Source of the DNA: Acetivibrio cellulolyticus CD2
Lineage (GTDB): Bacteria; Bacillota; Clostridia; Acetivibrionales; Acetivibrionaceae
Direction of reading: 5' to 3'
DNA length: 64,000 bases
NCBI RefSeq assembly: GCF_000179595.2
Contig: NZ_JH556658.1
Location: 928,509-992,508 of the forward strand
Position numbers and translations under genes: made by a program. This document shows, piece by piece, positions 1 through 7,644 of this stretch. The notes beneath the pieces are model-generated. The model was not told the origin of the DNA, did not search any database, and worked only from the letters and a program-made list of their open reading frames with translations. The first letter of the stretch is position 1. Each line of letters begins with the position of its first letter.

Positions 1-87
1 TTATAAAACTATTTCATATATTATATTTTATCTATATTTGCAAATCAACAATTTCTGACATAATGCTCGTTTGATGGGATGAAATGC

Positions 88-117
88 AAAAGGTAGGGAT
101 ATGCTTCCTACCTTTTT
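88..117 (-). terminator. Rho-independent terminator of the SH3-like gene
   Basis: A ten-base stem (AAAAGGTAGG pairing with CCTACCTTTT) with a nine-base loop lies about 90 bases past the stop codon at 205. The flanking A and T runs allow termination in either direction; on the minus strand it ends the gene at 205-1062. Confidence 0.75.
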
Positions 118-204
118 AAGACTAATCCAGTATTATTAAAATCCCAATATTCCAGTTTAATATTTTCATAATCAATATTATCCATTAGAGTATTACAATA
201 GGAG

Positions 205-1062
205 CTATTTATCGCTAAAGGGTTCAATGTACTTTTTTTCTACTGTAGCAACAGAAGCTCCAGGCAACGACAAGACATATTCATTTTCTAATTCTTCCAT
301 AATTCTCCCCCATGTTAATGAATCTTTTACTATCTCTACACCATCATTTCCATCGATCTTAATAGGGCTCCCTTTTTTTACATTGACCTCAAGCTCGATA
401 TTACTATCGAACTCCTTATAATAACCTAAATCTGACTTTTTAATCCATCCATAGCTAAATGAGTTTGAGTCCATATAATAATTCATAGTAATAAAATACC
501 AATCCTTATACTCCGCTGTAACTGTAACTGAATTTCCTTTATAAGCTTTGAATACACTTTTTGAATCTTCTTCAGGCGTTATAAAAACATCACATTCGCT
601 CAATACATACATAATTTCATTTTCAATATAGCCTATATTACTATTATTTTCGCCTTCAATTACCCATGTTGGTACAACACCCTCAATAGATATACGAGTA
701 AAAAACTCATCTTTTTTACCAATTATTTTTGCAGCTTTAGTTTGATTGATACCGAATGCATTTAGCTTACACAAAGGACCATATGCAGGAACGCTAGGAA
801 AGCCATCATAGTTTTCATATAAATCTATTCTAAACCCATCTTTTAATACACCATCGCAAACTTCTGCATTTTCAACTTCTGGTTCTTCACCTTTTACAGT
901 CTTAATTTCTACACCCTCAACACTGCTTAAATTAGCTATTTGGTTATTTTCCATTAATATTGTATTCTTTCTTTTTAATTGTCTGTTTTCGACAAACATT
1001 GATAAACTAATAATTACGGAACAAGCTAAAATCAACGAAACAACAATTTTTCTTATTTTCAT
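205..1062 (-). CDS. Membrane-anchored protein with SH3-like domain
   Basis: The product has about 285 residues. It starts with a short basic stretch and one hydrophobic helix (about residues 4-22), then a polar spacer, so it is probably anchored in the membrane with the rest outside. Around residues 145-215 it shows the spacing of a bacterial SH3-like domain (a YVLSECDVFITPE start and a closing YGWIKKSDLG), a fold that commonly binds cell wall peptides or glycans. The ATG at 1062 was preferred over the one at 1068 because the GGGGA box sits seven bases before it. A scrap of its last codons is found inverted at 1506-1550 and again near 4977, so the gene has taken part in local rearrangement. 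The real function is unknown. Confidence 0.6.
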   Translation of the reverse strand: MKIRKIVVSLILACSVIISLSMFVENRQLKRKNTILMENNQIANLSSVEGVEIKTVKGEEPEVENAEVCDGVLKDGFRIDLYENYDGFPSVPAYGPLCKLNAFGINQTKAAKIIGKKDEFFTRISIEGVVPTWVIEGENNSNIGYIENEIMYVLSECDVFITPEEDSKSVFKAYKGNSVTVTAEYKDWYFITMNYYMDSNSFSYGWIKKSDLGYYKEFDSNIELEVNVKKGSPIKIDGNDGVEIVKDSLTWGRIMEELENEYVLSLPGASVATVEKKYIEPFSDK

Positions 1063-1165
1063 GACCATTCCCCTTTTTAATAATATGTTACTTTATATTT
1101 GAAAAGCTTATTGTCATTACTTGTAAAATATATAATACCCCCTTTTTGGGCAAAAAGAAGGATGG

Positions 1166-1505
1166 TCATCCGAAGTCAACCGCCATTACATCACAATCAC
1201 CCTTACCCGTCCCAGAAGAAACATCGCCCCCAGAATTTGGTACAACAACATCCGACTTAGGCTTAGTTGATATATCATGTTTCGGTATTTTAATTATCTG
1301 ACCAACGGATATAATGTTTACATTCTGAATATTATTGAATTCTGCCAGTTCTGCTACAGTCGTATCATATTGTTTAGCAATTTTGCTTAGCGTATCCCCA
1401 GACTTTACTACATATTCTTTGCAAACTGTATTTGTAGTCTGTTGTGTAGCATTTACATTGGTATTCGTTATAGGCTTACTCTGTGTATTTATACTATTTG
1501 TACCT
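1166..1505 (-). pseudogene. Truncated duplicate of the LysM part of the hydrolase at 2583
   Basis: An open frame without a start codes a Thr/Asn-rich linker and one complete LysM domain ([20 protein letters not shown]). Over roughly 280 bases it is almost identical to 3185-3475 inside the neighbouring hydrolase gene. It then departs into a different short tail ending at a TGA at 1166-1168. The upstream end stops at the junction with an inverted piece of the SH3-like gene at 1506. With no start codon and no upstream catalytic domains it is most likely a leftover of a duplication or gene conversion, not a working gene. The near identity suggests a recent event. Confidence 0.8.
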
Positions 1506-1550
1506 AGCTACAGTAGAAAAAAATATGTTGAACCCTTTAGCGAGAAATAA
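1506..1550 (+). pseudogene. Inverted scrap of the 3' end of the SH3-like gene
   Basis: These 45 bases code, on the plus strand, the same C-terminal residues as the minus-strand gene at 205 (VEKKYIEPFSDK there, VEKKYVEPFSEK here), including the stop codon. Only the end of the gene is present. It abuts the LysM fragment, which makes the junction at about 1505/1506 a recombination breakpoint. Confidence 0.75.
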
Positions 1551-1560
1551 TTTCCGTCGG

Positions 1561-1609
1561 CTTTAAGTACTATATAATTGCAGTAGCTGCAATTATATAG
1601 TACTTAAGG
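1561..1609. repeat. 23-bp near-perfect inverted repeat with 3-base loop
   Basis: The arm at 1561-1583 and the arm at 1587-1609 pair at 22 of 23 positions around the loop TAG (core TACTATATAATTGCAG). There is no T run on either side, so it is not a typical terminator, although it lies 41 bases past the stop of the lipoprotein at 1651 and could end or protect that transcript. It sits right beside the scrambled LysM/SH3 scraps and may be a cruciform-forming site involved in the rearrangement. Confidence 0.85.
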
Positions 1610-1650
1610 ACAAACAGATCTTCAAAATATTTGATATCGAATCAATCACA

Positions 1651-2307
1651 TTACTTGGCATTGGTTTGTGCAAAAACTTCTGTAAATCCATTACTGCTTG
1701 ACCAAATGACAATAAGGTTTTTAGTGTTGTCAATCTTCACTCCATTATTTGGTTCTAAAATATTTTTTGCACCCATTGGGTAAAAATAAACAGCCCAGTT
1801 GATGGCGACATTTTGATCTGTGAGGGAAGCATCGAGTGAATCTCCATTATTTTCGAACGTAAGAGTATGTGAACCCGCACTATCCTTAAGTGTATTTCCC
1901 TGAATGACCAAGTCCCCATTGCCATGTACGATTTTGTCACTTGAGACAGAGAGGGTAGAAAGTGAACCCGCTTTCCACTGCTCCCCAGTGCCGTTATGTG
2001 GGTTTACTGCATAAGCCACTCCTGTCCAAGTGCCTAGCAAACTCGTATAATTCCCAGCTTGAATTTGTGTAAGGTTCATTCCTGTAGCTTGTATATCCTG
2101 AGTTGAACTGGAAGCATTTGTCGAAACGCTTGTCGATGTTGAAGAGTAAACAGATGAACTTTGGGAAGACACTGAGGATTCATCTGACGGTGTAGCTGCA
2201 TTGATTGAAACACTTGAGTTATTAGATGACGCGTTGTCATTGTTACCACATGCGGTAAGGGATAGCATAAGTACCAAGGTCAGTGCAAAAACGAAAAACC
2301 TCTTCAT
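1651..2307 (-). CDS. Ser/Thr-rich secreted lipoprotein
   Basis: The product has 218 residues. The start at 2307 is chosen because GGGAGGTTTT precedes it; a longer reading from 2349 has no such site. Residues 1-20 form a lipoprotein signal peptide with lipobox LTAC, so the mature protein is lipidated at Cys20 and held outside the membrane. A Ser/Asn/Thr-rich low-complexity linker (about 21-75) leads to a globular part of about 140 residues beginning GMNLTQIQAGNYTSLLGTW, which resembles the DUF6287-type domain of Firmicutes lipoproteins; this assignment is from memory and uncertain. It has its own promoter at 2447-2475. It lies just downstream of a large wall hydrolase, so a link to that enzyme, even protection from it, is conceivable but unproven. 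Confidence 0.75.
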   Translation of the reverse strand: MKRFFVFALTLVLMLSLTACGNNDNASSNNSSVSINAATPSDESSVSSQSSSVYSSTSTSVSTNASSSTQDIQATGMNLTQIQAGNYTSLLGTWTGVAYAVNPHNGTGEQWKAGSLSTLSVSSDKIVHGNGDLVIQGNTLKDSAGSHTLTFENNGDSLDASLTDQNVAINWAVYFYPMGAKNILEPNNGVKIDNTKNLIVIWSSSNGFTEVFAQTNAK

Positions 2308-2582
2308 ATTGAAAACCTCCCGATTTAATAAGCTTTTGAGAAAAACCATACTTTAAGATGGTATGAAACTTTTTCTGTAAATTGCTTTCTATGATAATTT
2401 TTTATGGGGCTTGTGAGCCAGATTTTGGCTTTCAAGCCTTGATTACAATATATAGAAATGCAAATAGCTTGTCAAGAGCACCCTTGAAAAGGGCGTTTAT
2501 ATATCTTGACTGGCCGTTTGCTTTAATGCTCTGCAAACTCTTTTCAATGCCTCCACCCGATCAGGGCAGAGGCATTAGTTAA
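2308..2582 (-). other. Structured leader of the lipoprotein gene and gene gap
   Basis: The gap holds the promoter at 2447-2475 and, in the predicted 5' leader, an imperfect 13-bp hairpin (2408-2438, arms starting GGCTTG and ending CAAGCC). Just past the stop of the hydrolase at 2583 a second hairpin (2546-2576, AATGCCTC with GAGGCATT) has no T run but may mark that transcript's 3' end. No coding region is convincing here. Confidence 0.5.
2447..2475 (-). promoter_or_regulatory. Sigma-70 type promoter of the lipoprotein gene
   Basis: On the minus strand a perfect -35 box TTGACA (2475-2470) is followed after exactly 17 bases by TATATT (2452-2447). Transcription would begin near 2440, giving a leader of about 130 bases before the ATG at 2307. 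Confidence 0.75.
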
Positions 2583-4958
2583 TCAGAGGTTGCCTCCTAG
2601 CGATTTAATCACGTCCATAAGGTTTTGCAATGGGTGACCGTATAATCCTGTCCAGCCCCCCGTTATGCCATTGAGATCATTTATTTCCGCAGTACACGCA
2701 GATGTCGCCGGAATGTAAGCAAGTCCTATACTTCCGGCTGGGATAGATTTCAATAAGTCGGATGCAGCTGCGGTCGGCATATCGGCAGGTTCACCACCGC
2801 CGGTTGCAGGTCTTGAGTTTGTTTTGTTAGATTGCTGCACCAAATAATTAGCATCCTGAATCGCAGATGAGATCGGCAGGTCCGAAGTATCTACGTTTTT
2901 AGGTGTCCAGTGATTAATAAACCCTCCAGCTATGTTTCCACCTGAACCCTCGTTAACTGAATAGATGTAAAATAAAACAGGTGAAACACCAGCAGCTTTA
3001 ACTGCATTTGTGACCTCTCTTATATTGTCAGCATTAAGATTATATTTTGCATTCTTGCTCGCACAATTACTTTTACTTAGATACCATTGTTCAATAGCAC
3101 TATCAGATATGCCCCAGGTCGAACTAATAGGCTCTCTACAAAAGTTTTCCACTTGTGAAAGGATAGAACCCGTACCTCCACCCGTTCCCGAAGAAGCATC
3201 TGGTACAGTAACAGAAGGATTATCCTTAGGTTTAGTTGATATATCATATTTCGGTATTTTAATTATCTGACCAACGGATATAATGTTTACATTCTGAATA
3301 TTATTAAATTCTGCCAGTTCTGCTACAGTCGTATCATATTGTTTAGCAATTTTGCTTAGCGTATCCCCAGACTTTACTACATATTCTTTGCAAACTGTAT
3401 TTGTAGTCTGTTGTGTAGCATTTACATTGGTATTCGTTATAGGGTTACTTTGTTGTGTATTTATACTATTTGTGCCCAAATCGAAATTACCTTTTACACA
3501 ATCTAATAATACGGTATAATCGTAATAGCTTTTGGCTTCAGAATTTGTATATGCTATATCGTGCCATGTTTGTTTAGATCCATTTAAATCCTGATTCTCA
3601 TCACCAATTGTAATCGAACCTAAATGCGGGCCTTTACTTCCATTTGAGTGTGCATATTTAATTTCCGTTACTACCCCATTAGTCTTAACAACTTCATAAA
3701 TGAGAATTATATGCCCTCCATTAGCAGTACGCATTGTACATCCCGGCACAATATCTTTTGCTTTACTTATTTGGTCACCCTTTTTAGTACTCGTTAAATC
3801 AGCAGCTGATATACCATTACCATAAGTAGTACCCCATTCTTCTAAAACCTTTCCGCCTGTTGCTTCATTTAAAATATATGCTACAAAACCGGAACAATCT
3901 ATGCCGGTATACCTCTTGTTAGCATCAATAACTGCCTGATATTGCGAAGGATTTGATGCATTCTTACGTAAAAATTCCCGTATCTTTTCAGGTGTAGCTT
4001 TTCCTCCATATAATTCAGTTCCTTTAGGTGTAATATAATATGGTATCTTAACAGTAACACCATCAATAGTAAAATTTGTATACTGATCAATATATTTCAA
4101 AAGAGTATTTTCTGCATTCTTATCCTGGCTATTAGGTTTTTCAGGTTTTAAAATAGCTTCATTCTTAGAATTAATTCCATTACCTTTATATGGGACCTTC
4201 ATGTTTTTAAACAAATGCTCCCATGTAGTTTGACCGACTTTACCTTCATATTCGCCAAAGTTCCAGAGACCATGTTGTTTTTTATATTTATTTACCGCTG
4301 CCAATGTATTCTCGCCAAACTTTCCGTCTTCCTCTAAAGCCCTGCCTAAATCATCTGTAATTTTGAGCTCGTTTAATCTTTTTTGCAGCAATAAAACCTC
4401 TTCCTTGTATTTACTTGGATCATAAGACAATATGCCCTTTAGTTCCGGTATATCTGCTTTCTTTACTTCTATTGGCTTTACCTCTTTATTATTCACAGTA
4501 ACGCCTTTTTCATCGAAGTATTTCTTTATCTCATTTAAAGTTATAATAGTACCTATAGGTGAACCGAAAATTCCAAACCCAATTAGTATTTTTAGAATAG
4601 ATTCTAACTTTTTTCTTATTGAACTTAGCTTATCTAATACATTTAAAAATATATTACTGCCCGATTTCTTCTGGCTTATTTTATTCAATTCTTTTTCGAT
4701 ATTTTTCTCTGCATCCTCATATGCTTTAGCAGTATCTGAAAGGAATTTTGCTATATCAGTCAAGCTTCTCTCATTCTCATCTACAGCTTCACATACCTTC
4801 TTAAAATCTCTGTCAATATTTCTTTCATTTTTTATGTCAGAATCAAGTGATTTCCTTATATTTTGGAGGCTATTCTCTATTTGGCTCAACTTCTGTGAAA
4901 GCTTTTTAAATTCAGCTTCGCAACGTTGCAAAGCTTCATTCTTTACTGCTATTGACAT
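2583..4958 (-). CDS. Multidomain peptidoglycan hydrolase (NlpC/P60, LysM, lysozyme-like)
   Basis: The 791-residue product has no signal peptide. Residues 1-100 form a charged helical hairpin recalling WXG100/LXG export domains, followed by a hydrophobic patch (about 120-145). Residues 178-250 fit a peptidoglycan-binding domain. Residues 290-490 look like an NlpC/P60-type cysteine peptidase, with Cys355 in GIDCSGF and His416 in GGHIILIY as likely catalytic residues. A Thr/Asn linker leads to one LysM (523-570). The C-terminal 190 residues carry [17 protein letters not shown], reminiscent of lysozyme or glucosaminidase folds with Glu670 as a candidate catalytic residue. AGGAGG precedes the ATG at 4958. 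It lies 70 bases behind the pilus operon with no terminator seen between, so it may be co-expressed and help the machine through the wall. A toxin role is an alternative. Confidence 0.8.
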   Translation of the reverse strand: MSIAVKNEALQRCEAEFKKLSQKLSQIENSLQNIRKSLDSDIKNERNIDRDFKKVCEAVDENERSLTDIAKFLSDTAKAYEDAEKNIEKELNKISQKKSGSNIFLNVLDKLSSIRKKLESILKILIGFGIFGSPIGTIITLNEIKKYFDEKGVTVNNKEVKPIEVKKADIPELKGILSYDPSKYKEEVLLLQKRLNELKITDDLGRALEEDGKFGENTLAAVNKYKKQHGLWNFGEYEGKVGQTTWEHLFKNMKVPYKGNGINSKNEAILKPEKPNSQDKNAENTLLKYIDQYTNFTIDGVTVKIPYYITPKGTELYGGKATPEKIREFLRKNASNPSQYQAVIDANKRYTGIDCSGFVAYILNEATGGKVLEEWGTTYGNGISAADLTSTKKGDQISKAKDIVPGCTMRTANGGHIILIYEVVKTNGVVTEIKYAHSNGSKGPHLGSITIGDENQDLNGSKQTWHDIAYTNSEAKSYYDYTVLLDCVKGNFDLGTNSINTQQSNPITNTNVNATQQTTNTVCKEYVVKSGDTLSKIAKQYDTTVAELAEFNNIQNVNIISVGQIIKIPKYDISTKPKDNPSVTVPDASSGTGGGTGSILSQVENFCREPISSTWGISDSAIEQWYLSKSNCASKNAKYNLNADNIREVTNAVKAAGVSPVLFYIYSVNEGSGGNIAGGFINHWTPKNVDTSDLPISSAIQDANYLVQQSNKTNSRPATGGGEPADMPTAAASDLLKSIPAGSIGLAYIPATSACTAEINDLNGITGGWTGLYGHPLQNLMDVIKSLGGNL

Positions 4959-4976
4959 AATTTATCCTCCTGTATA

Positions 4977-4997
4977 GAACCCTTTAGTGAAAAAAAT
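4977..4997 (+). repeat. Third scrap of the SH3-like gene end
   Basis: GAACCCTTTAGTGAAAAA matches 16 of 18 bases of the plus-strand scrap at 1530-1547 and the reverse complement of the end of the gene at 205. It lies directly upstream of the intact hydrolase start, in the same relative place as the scrap next to the LysM fragment at 1506. This suggests that the block was duplicated together with its flank. Confidence 0.6.
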
Positions 4998-5028
4998 CCG
5001 GTGAATCCTAAACTTAAAGGTTATATAA

Positions 5029-6027
5029 TTAGGGATTACAAACCGGACAAGGCATATAACCGTTTGCAGCACATTCTGCTTTAGAATCAAGCACCTCAAT
5101 TTCGTCACTTGTTTCTACTTCAGGAGCTATTATGCTACAACCTTGCTTATGATAAAATTTCTGAATCATTCCAGGGCTAATTTCTCTTTCTTCAAGTATA
5201 TATTTGGAAGACTTAACCAGCCTTGCCCCACCAAGAGCATAGCTGTTGATTCTCTCACCAGATAAACCTATTGGCATACCTTGAAAAAATACAAGCATTC
5301 CAACGTCATCTACAGTCTTATACCAATCTCCATCCTTTATTTGCGGAAGAGTAAAGTTATATGAAATGCCAAACATTCTGGCAATATCATTATGCTTGTT
5401 AATTGTAAAATTAACATCTTTTTTTAAGTCCTCTATAATAGTTTTTCTTCTTAGCTGATCAAATAGTTTATCATCCTTCATAAAATCCGGACATGACCCT
5501 AGTCCGATTTTTTCAGCAACCTGATCACGAGTACCGGTAAACATCTCCTTGCTTCCAGTTTCCACCACTGTCAGACTGTTATCGAGAGTAAAAATGTACA
5601 CATAGCTCCCATCAGAATAGGAAAAGGATTGTTTCGGATTACACACCAATTTCATTTCTTTTTCGTGTTTTGAATTGTAGTATTCCTGATTTGATACCAC
5701 ATAATATCCATCATAATCTACAACAACTATGCATGAAATATACCCCTGAAGCTTCTTAGCCTCAATGCTGTTTTCAAGCAGATTGAAATTTATATTCATG
5801 GAATTCAGGAATTCCCGAACACCATTTTCCTTATTGATCTCTATGTTCTTACCGGCTCCACCTTCAATCATGCCCACAACACCATCTTCAACCGCAGTGT
5901 CCAGTATCCTGTTTATTTCTATTTTCTTATACGCTGCTGCTTCGACGTATTGTGCCTTTATATCCAACAATAGGTTAAGCGGAAGAATGATAATAACAAA
6001 AAGTATAGCAAGGTCAGTTATTTTCAT
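5029..6027 (-). CDS. Pilus-operon protein with C-terminal Cys/His motif
   Basis: The 332-residue product has one N-terminal hydrophobic segment (about residues 4-22) directly followed by AQYVEAAAYKKIE. This resembles the start of TadE-like pseudopilins, with the rest of the chain outside. The middle is not recognised. The last 45 residues follow the pattern H-x4-C then GYMPCPVCNP, as in the small Ada-like zinc modules found at the ends of many Firmicutes surface proteins. It is the last gene of the Tad-like operon and overlaps its upstream neighbour by 14 bases, so it is almost surely translated with it. It may be a tip or minor pilin. No enzyme function is visible. Confidence 0.65.
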   Translation of the reverse strand: MKITDLAILFVIIILPLNLLLDIKAQYVEAAAYKKIEINRILDTAVEDGVVGMIEGGAGKNIEINKENGVREFLNSMNINFNLLENSIEAKKLQGYISCIVVVDYDGYYVVSNQEYYNSKHEKEMKLVCNPKQSFSYSDGSYVYIFTLDNSLTVVETGSKEMFTGTRDQVAEKIGLGSCPDFMKDDKLFDQLRRKTIIEDLKKDVNFTINKHNDIARMFGISYNFTLPQIKDGDWYKTVDDVGMLVFFQGMPIGLSGERINSYALGGARLVKSSKYILEEREISPGMIQKFYHKQGCSIIAPEVETSDEIEVLDSKAECAANGYMPCPVCNP

Positions 6028-6652
6028 CTTTAATCATTCCTCCATACCTTACGTAAATTTTTTGTGCACTAAGGCTTGTATTGTATAGCATTTCTTGAAG
6101 TCTTGTAGCCATTGTCTTATTTTTATTGTAAACCGTTACGGCAAAGTAATCTCCTTTTTCAAGTTCATAATTTCTATTTTCGCCTTCCACAATTGGATGG
6201 TCTGGGAACATAGACTCTAAAATTGTACCGTTATAATATGTTCTATAACCAACAACAAAATCAACAGGCCCAATATCCTCTTCTTCAGCTTCAGCTTCAC
6301 CCTCTGCTGGGTCCTCCGTATCTGCTTCATCCGCTTCATCTGCATCATCCGCAAGAGGTGCCGAAACGCCAGCTGTAGGGTCATCATATACGGGATCGTA
6401 TCTTTTTTTTCTATGCTCCATTTTTATTTCATATAAATTGTTGGTAGCTGCAAGTCTGCTTGAAAATTCCTCATACATAACTGGGGTAATATATCCAAGA
6501 TTCCTTACAGAATCAACAAACTTTGAAGTCTCAGTTAGAACATATATCCTACTTGTTTCATCAAGTCTTTCAAACTCATTCTTTGTAGGATAAATAAATA
6601 ATAATAACACTGCTAAAACTATTGCAATTATTTTGCCCAATGAATCTCCCAT
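6014..6652 (-). CDS. Pseudopilin-like protein with acidic insert
   Basis: The 212-residue product has a single N-terminal membrane helix (about residues 5-22) followed by a charged helical region, the usual plan of pseudopilin-like subunits in Tad loci. Residues 95-130 are an acidic low-complexity run (DDADEADEADTEDP and following Glu/Ala repeats) that sits between the N-terminal helix domain and a C-terminal domain of about 80 residues. AGGTAGG precedes the ATG. It is the second-to-last gene of the pilus operon and overlaps the next by 14 bases. The acidic stretch could bind calcium or act as a flexible spacer; that is a guess. The family was not recognised by name. Confidence 0.6.
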   Translation of the reverse strand: MGDSLGKIIAIVLAVLLLFIYPTKNEFERLDETSRIYVLTETSKFVDSVRNLGYITPVMYEEFSSRLAATNNLYEIKMEHRKKRYDPVYDDPTAGVSAPLADDADEADEADTEDPAEGEAEAEEEDIGPVDFVVGYRTYYNGTILESMFPDHPIVEGENRNYELEKGDYFAVTVYNKNKTMATRLQEMLYNTSLSAQKIYVRYGGMIKDENN

Positions 6653-6678
6653 CGTACCTACCTCGTAATAACATTTTA

Positions 6679-6701
6679 GGCGGGCTTAAAAAAGCCCCGC
6701 C
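6679..6701. promoter_or_regulatory. GC-rich hairpin between pilus genes
   Basis: GGCGGGCTT pairs with AAGCCCCGCC with one bulged base in the 51-base gap between the 128-residue and 212-residue pilin-like genes. It lacks a trailing T run. It stands out in AT-rich DNA and could block 3'-5' decay and so raise the level of the upstream pilin mRNA relative to the last two genes. Confidence 0.5.
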
Positions 6702-6703
6702 CC

Positions 6704-7090
6704 CTATTCAGATTCATATTTAACTGATTCAACTATACCATTTGAATCAATATTCCTCTTAACTTTATAATTGCCTCTTTCATTAATACTGGAAAAACTA
6801 AAATCATCTTTAAATATATCAACATCTTTAGAAATGTACTTGCTATCAACTATAATATCTGCTTCAAGTCCATTAATAATGTCGCTGATTATATCTGCTC
6901 CAGTCACAGTAGTGTACTCCGAATTATATACTCTATTCTCTGCAACCTCTTTGTCCCTGTTTATTGTACCTGCCAGCAACTCAACATTCTTTTCCGACAA
7001 TGGATTCAAAAACAAGAATAACGATAATGCTGAAACAAAAACCAAGATCATAGCCACATCAAATAAAAAATCAGCTAAATTTTCTCCCAT
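6704..7090 (-). CDS. Small TadE-like / minor pilin-like protein
   Basis: The 128-residue product begins MGENLADFLFDVAMILVFVSALSLFLFL, one strongly hydrophobic helix close to the N-terminus, with a soluble part of about 90 residues. The segment EYTTVTGADIISDIINGLEAD is closely similar in pattern to EYTMYDNMTVTGNDVVSAIE of the major pilin candidate just upstream (7145-7609), so the two are probably diverged copies of one pilin family. It is the seventh gene of the Tad-like operon, 54 bases behind the pilin gene. A role as minor pilin or assembly subunit is inferred from position, size and this shared motif. Confidence 0.65.
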   Translation of the reverse strand: MGENLADFLFDVAMILVFVSALSLFLFLNPLSEKNVELLAGTINRDKEVAENRVYNSEYTTVTGADIISDIINGLEADIIVDSKYISKDVDIFKDDFSFSSINERGNYKVKRNIDSNGIVESVKYESE

Positions 7091-7144
7091 TTATAATCAT
7101 CCTTCAGCTTCAATTCATAACATTCATGAAATACACTACAAAAA

Positions 7145-7609
7145 TTACTGTTGTGTGAAAGTTATTGAAGCAATTCTTCCATTATTATCTCTTGCCACTT
7201 CACCTTTAAATCTTCCAGCTGGATTTATGTAAGTTGAAGGAGCTTCAATGTCCTCTGCATCTTCTACTGTTTTAGAAGCACTAGATAGAGCATTTATATT
7301 TGAAGCATTATATGCGTACCAGTTTGATTGGGTAGTTCCTCCCACTCCTGTTACAACAAGTATTCCAATATAATCCTTTGAGCTTTCTACTTTTTCTATT
7401 GCACTTACTACATCATTGCCTGTTACCGTCATATTATCGTACATTGTATACTCGCTTTCAGCAAGCTTGTTATTCATGCTGTTTATGTTTGTTACTGCAT
7501 TTGTTGCAGCATCCTTACCTGAATTCATAATAAAGAATCCGATAGTAACAATTGCCATTGTGATTAGTACTGCTGCCGCGATAATAATTGCTTTTGTTGC
7601 GTTTTCCAT
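7145..7609 (-). CDS. Likely major pilin of the Tad-like system
   Basis: The 154-residue product starts MENATKAIIIAAAVLITMAIVTIGFFIMNSG, with a short polar leader and a 20-residue hydrophobic helix as in clostridial Flp/archaellin-like pilins. No classical prepilin cleavage site (G before F/E) is evident, and no prepilin peptidase is encoded nearby. The soluble domain is Ser/Asn/Thr rich and holds the motif TVTGNDVVSAIE shared with the next gene. It has a good ribosome site (GAGGAGAATTTTT before the ATG) and lies directly after the membrane platform gene. The position and small size suggest that it is the main structural subunit; this is inferred, not shown. Confidence 0.65.
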   Translation of the reverse strand: MENATKAIIIAAAVLITMAIVTIGFFIMNSGKDAATNAVTNINSMNNKLAESEYTMYDNMTVTGNDVVSAIEKVESSKDYIGILVVTGVGGTTQSNWYAYNASNINALSSASKTVEDAEDIEAPSTYINPAGRFKGEVARDNNGRIASITFTQQ

Positions 7610-7644
7610 AAAAAATTCTCCTCACTTTTATAAAATTAGATTTT

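Noticed and set aside
2382..2582. Plus-strand frame of 66 codons
   Set aside because: It lies over the lipoprotein promoter and two hairpins, has no ribosome site and has no recognisable sequence.
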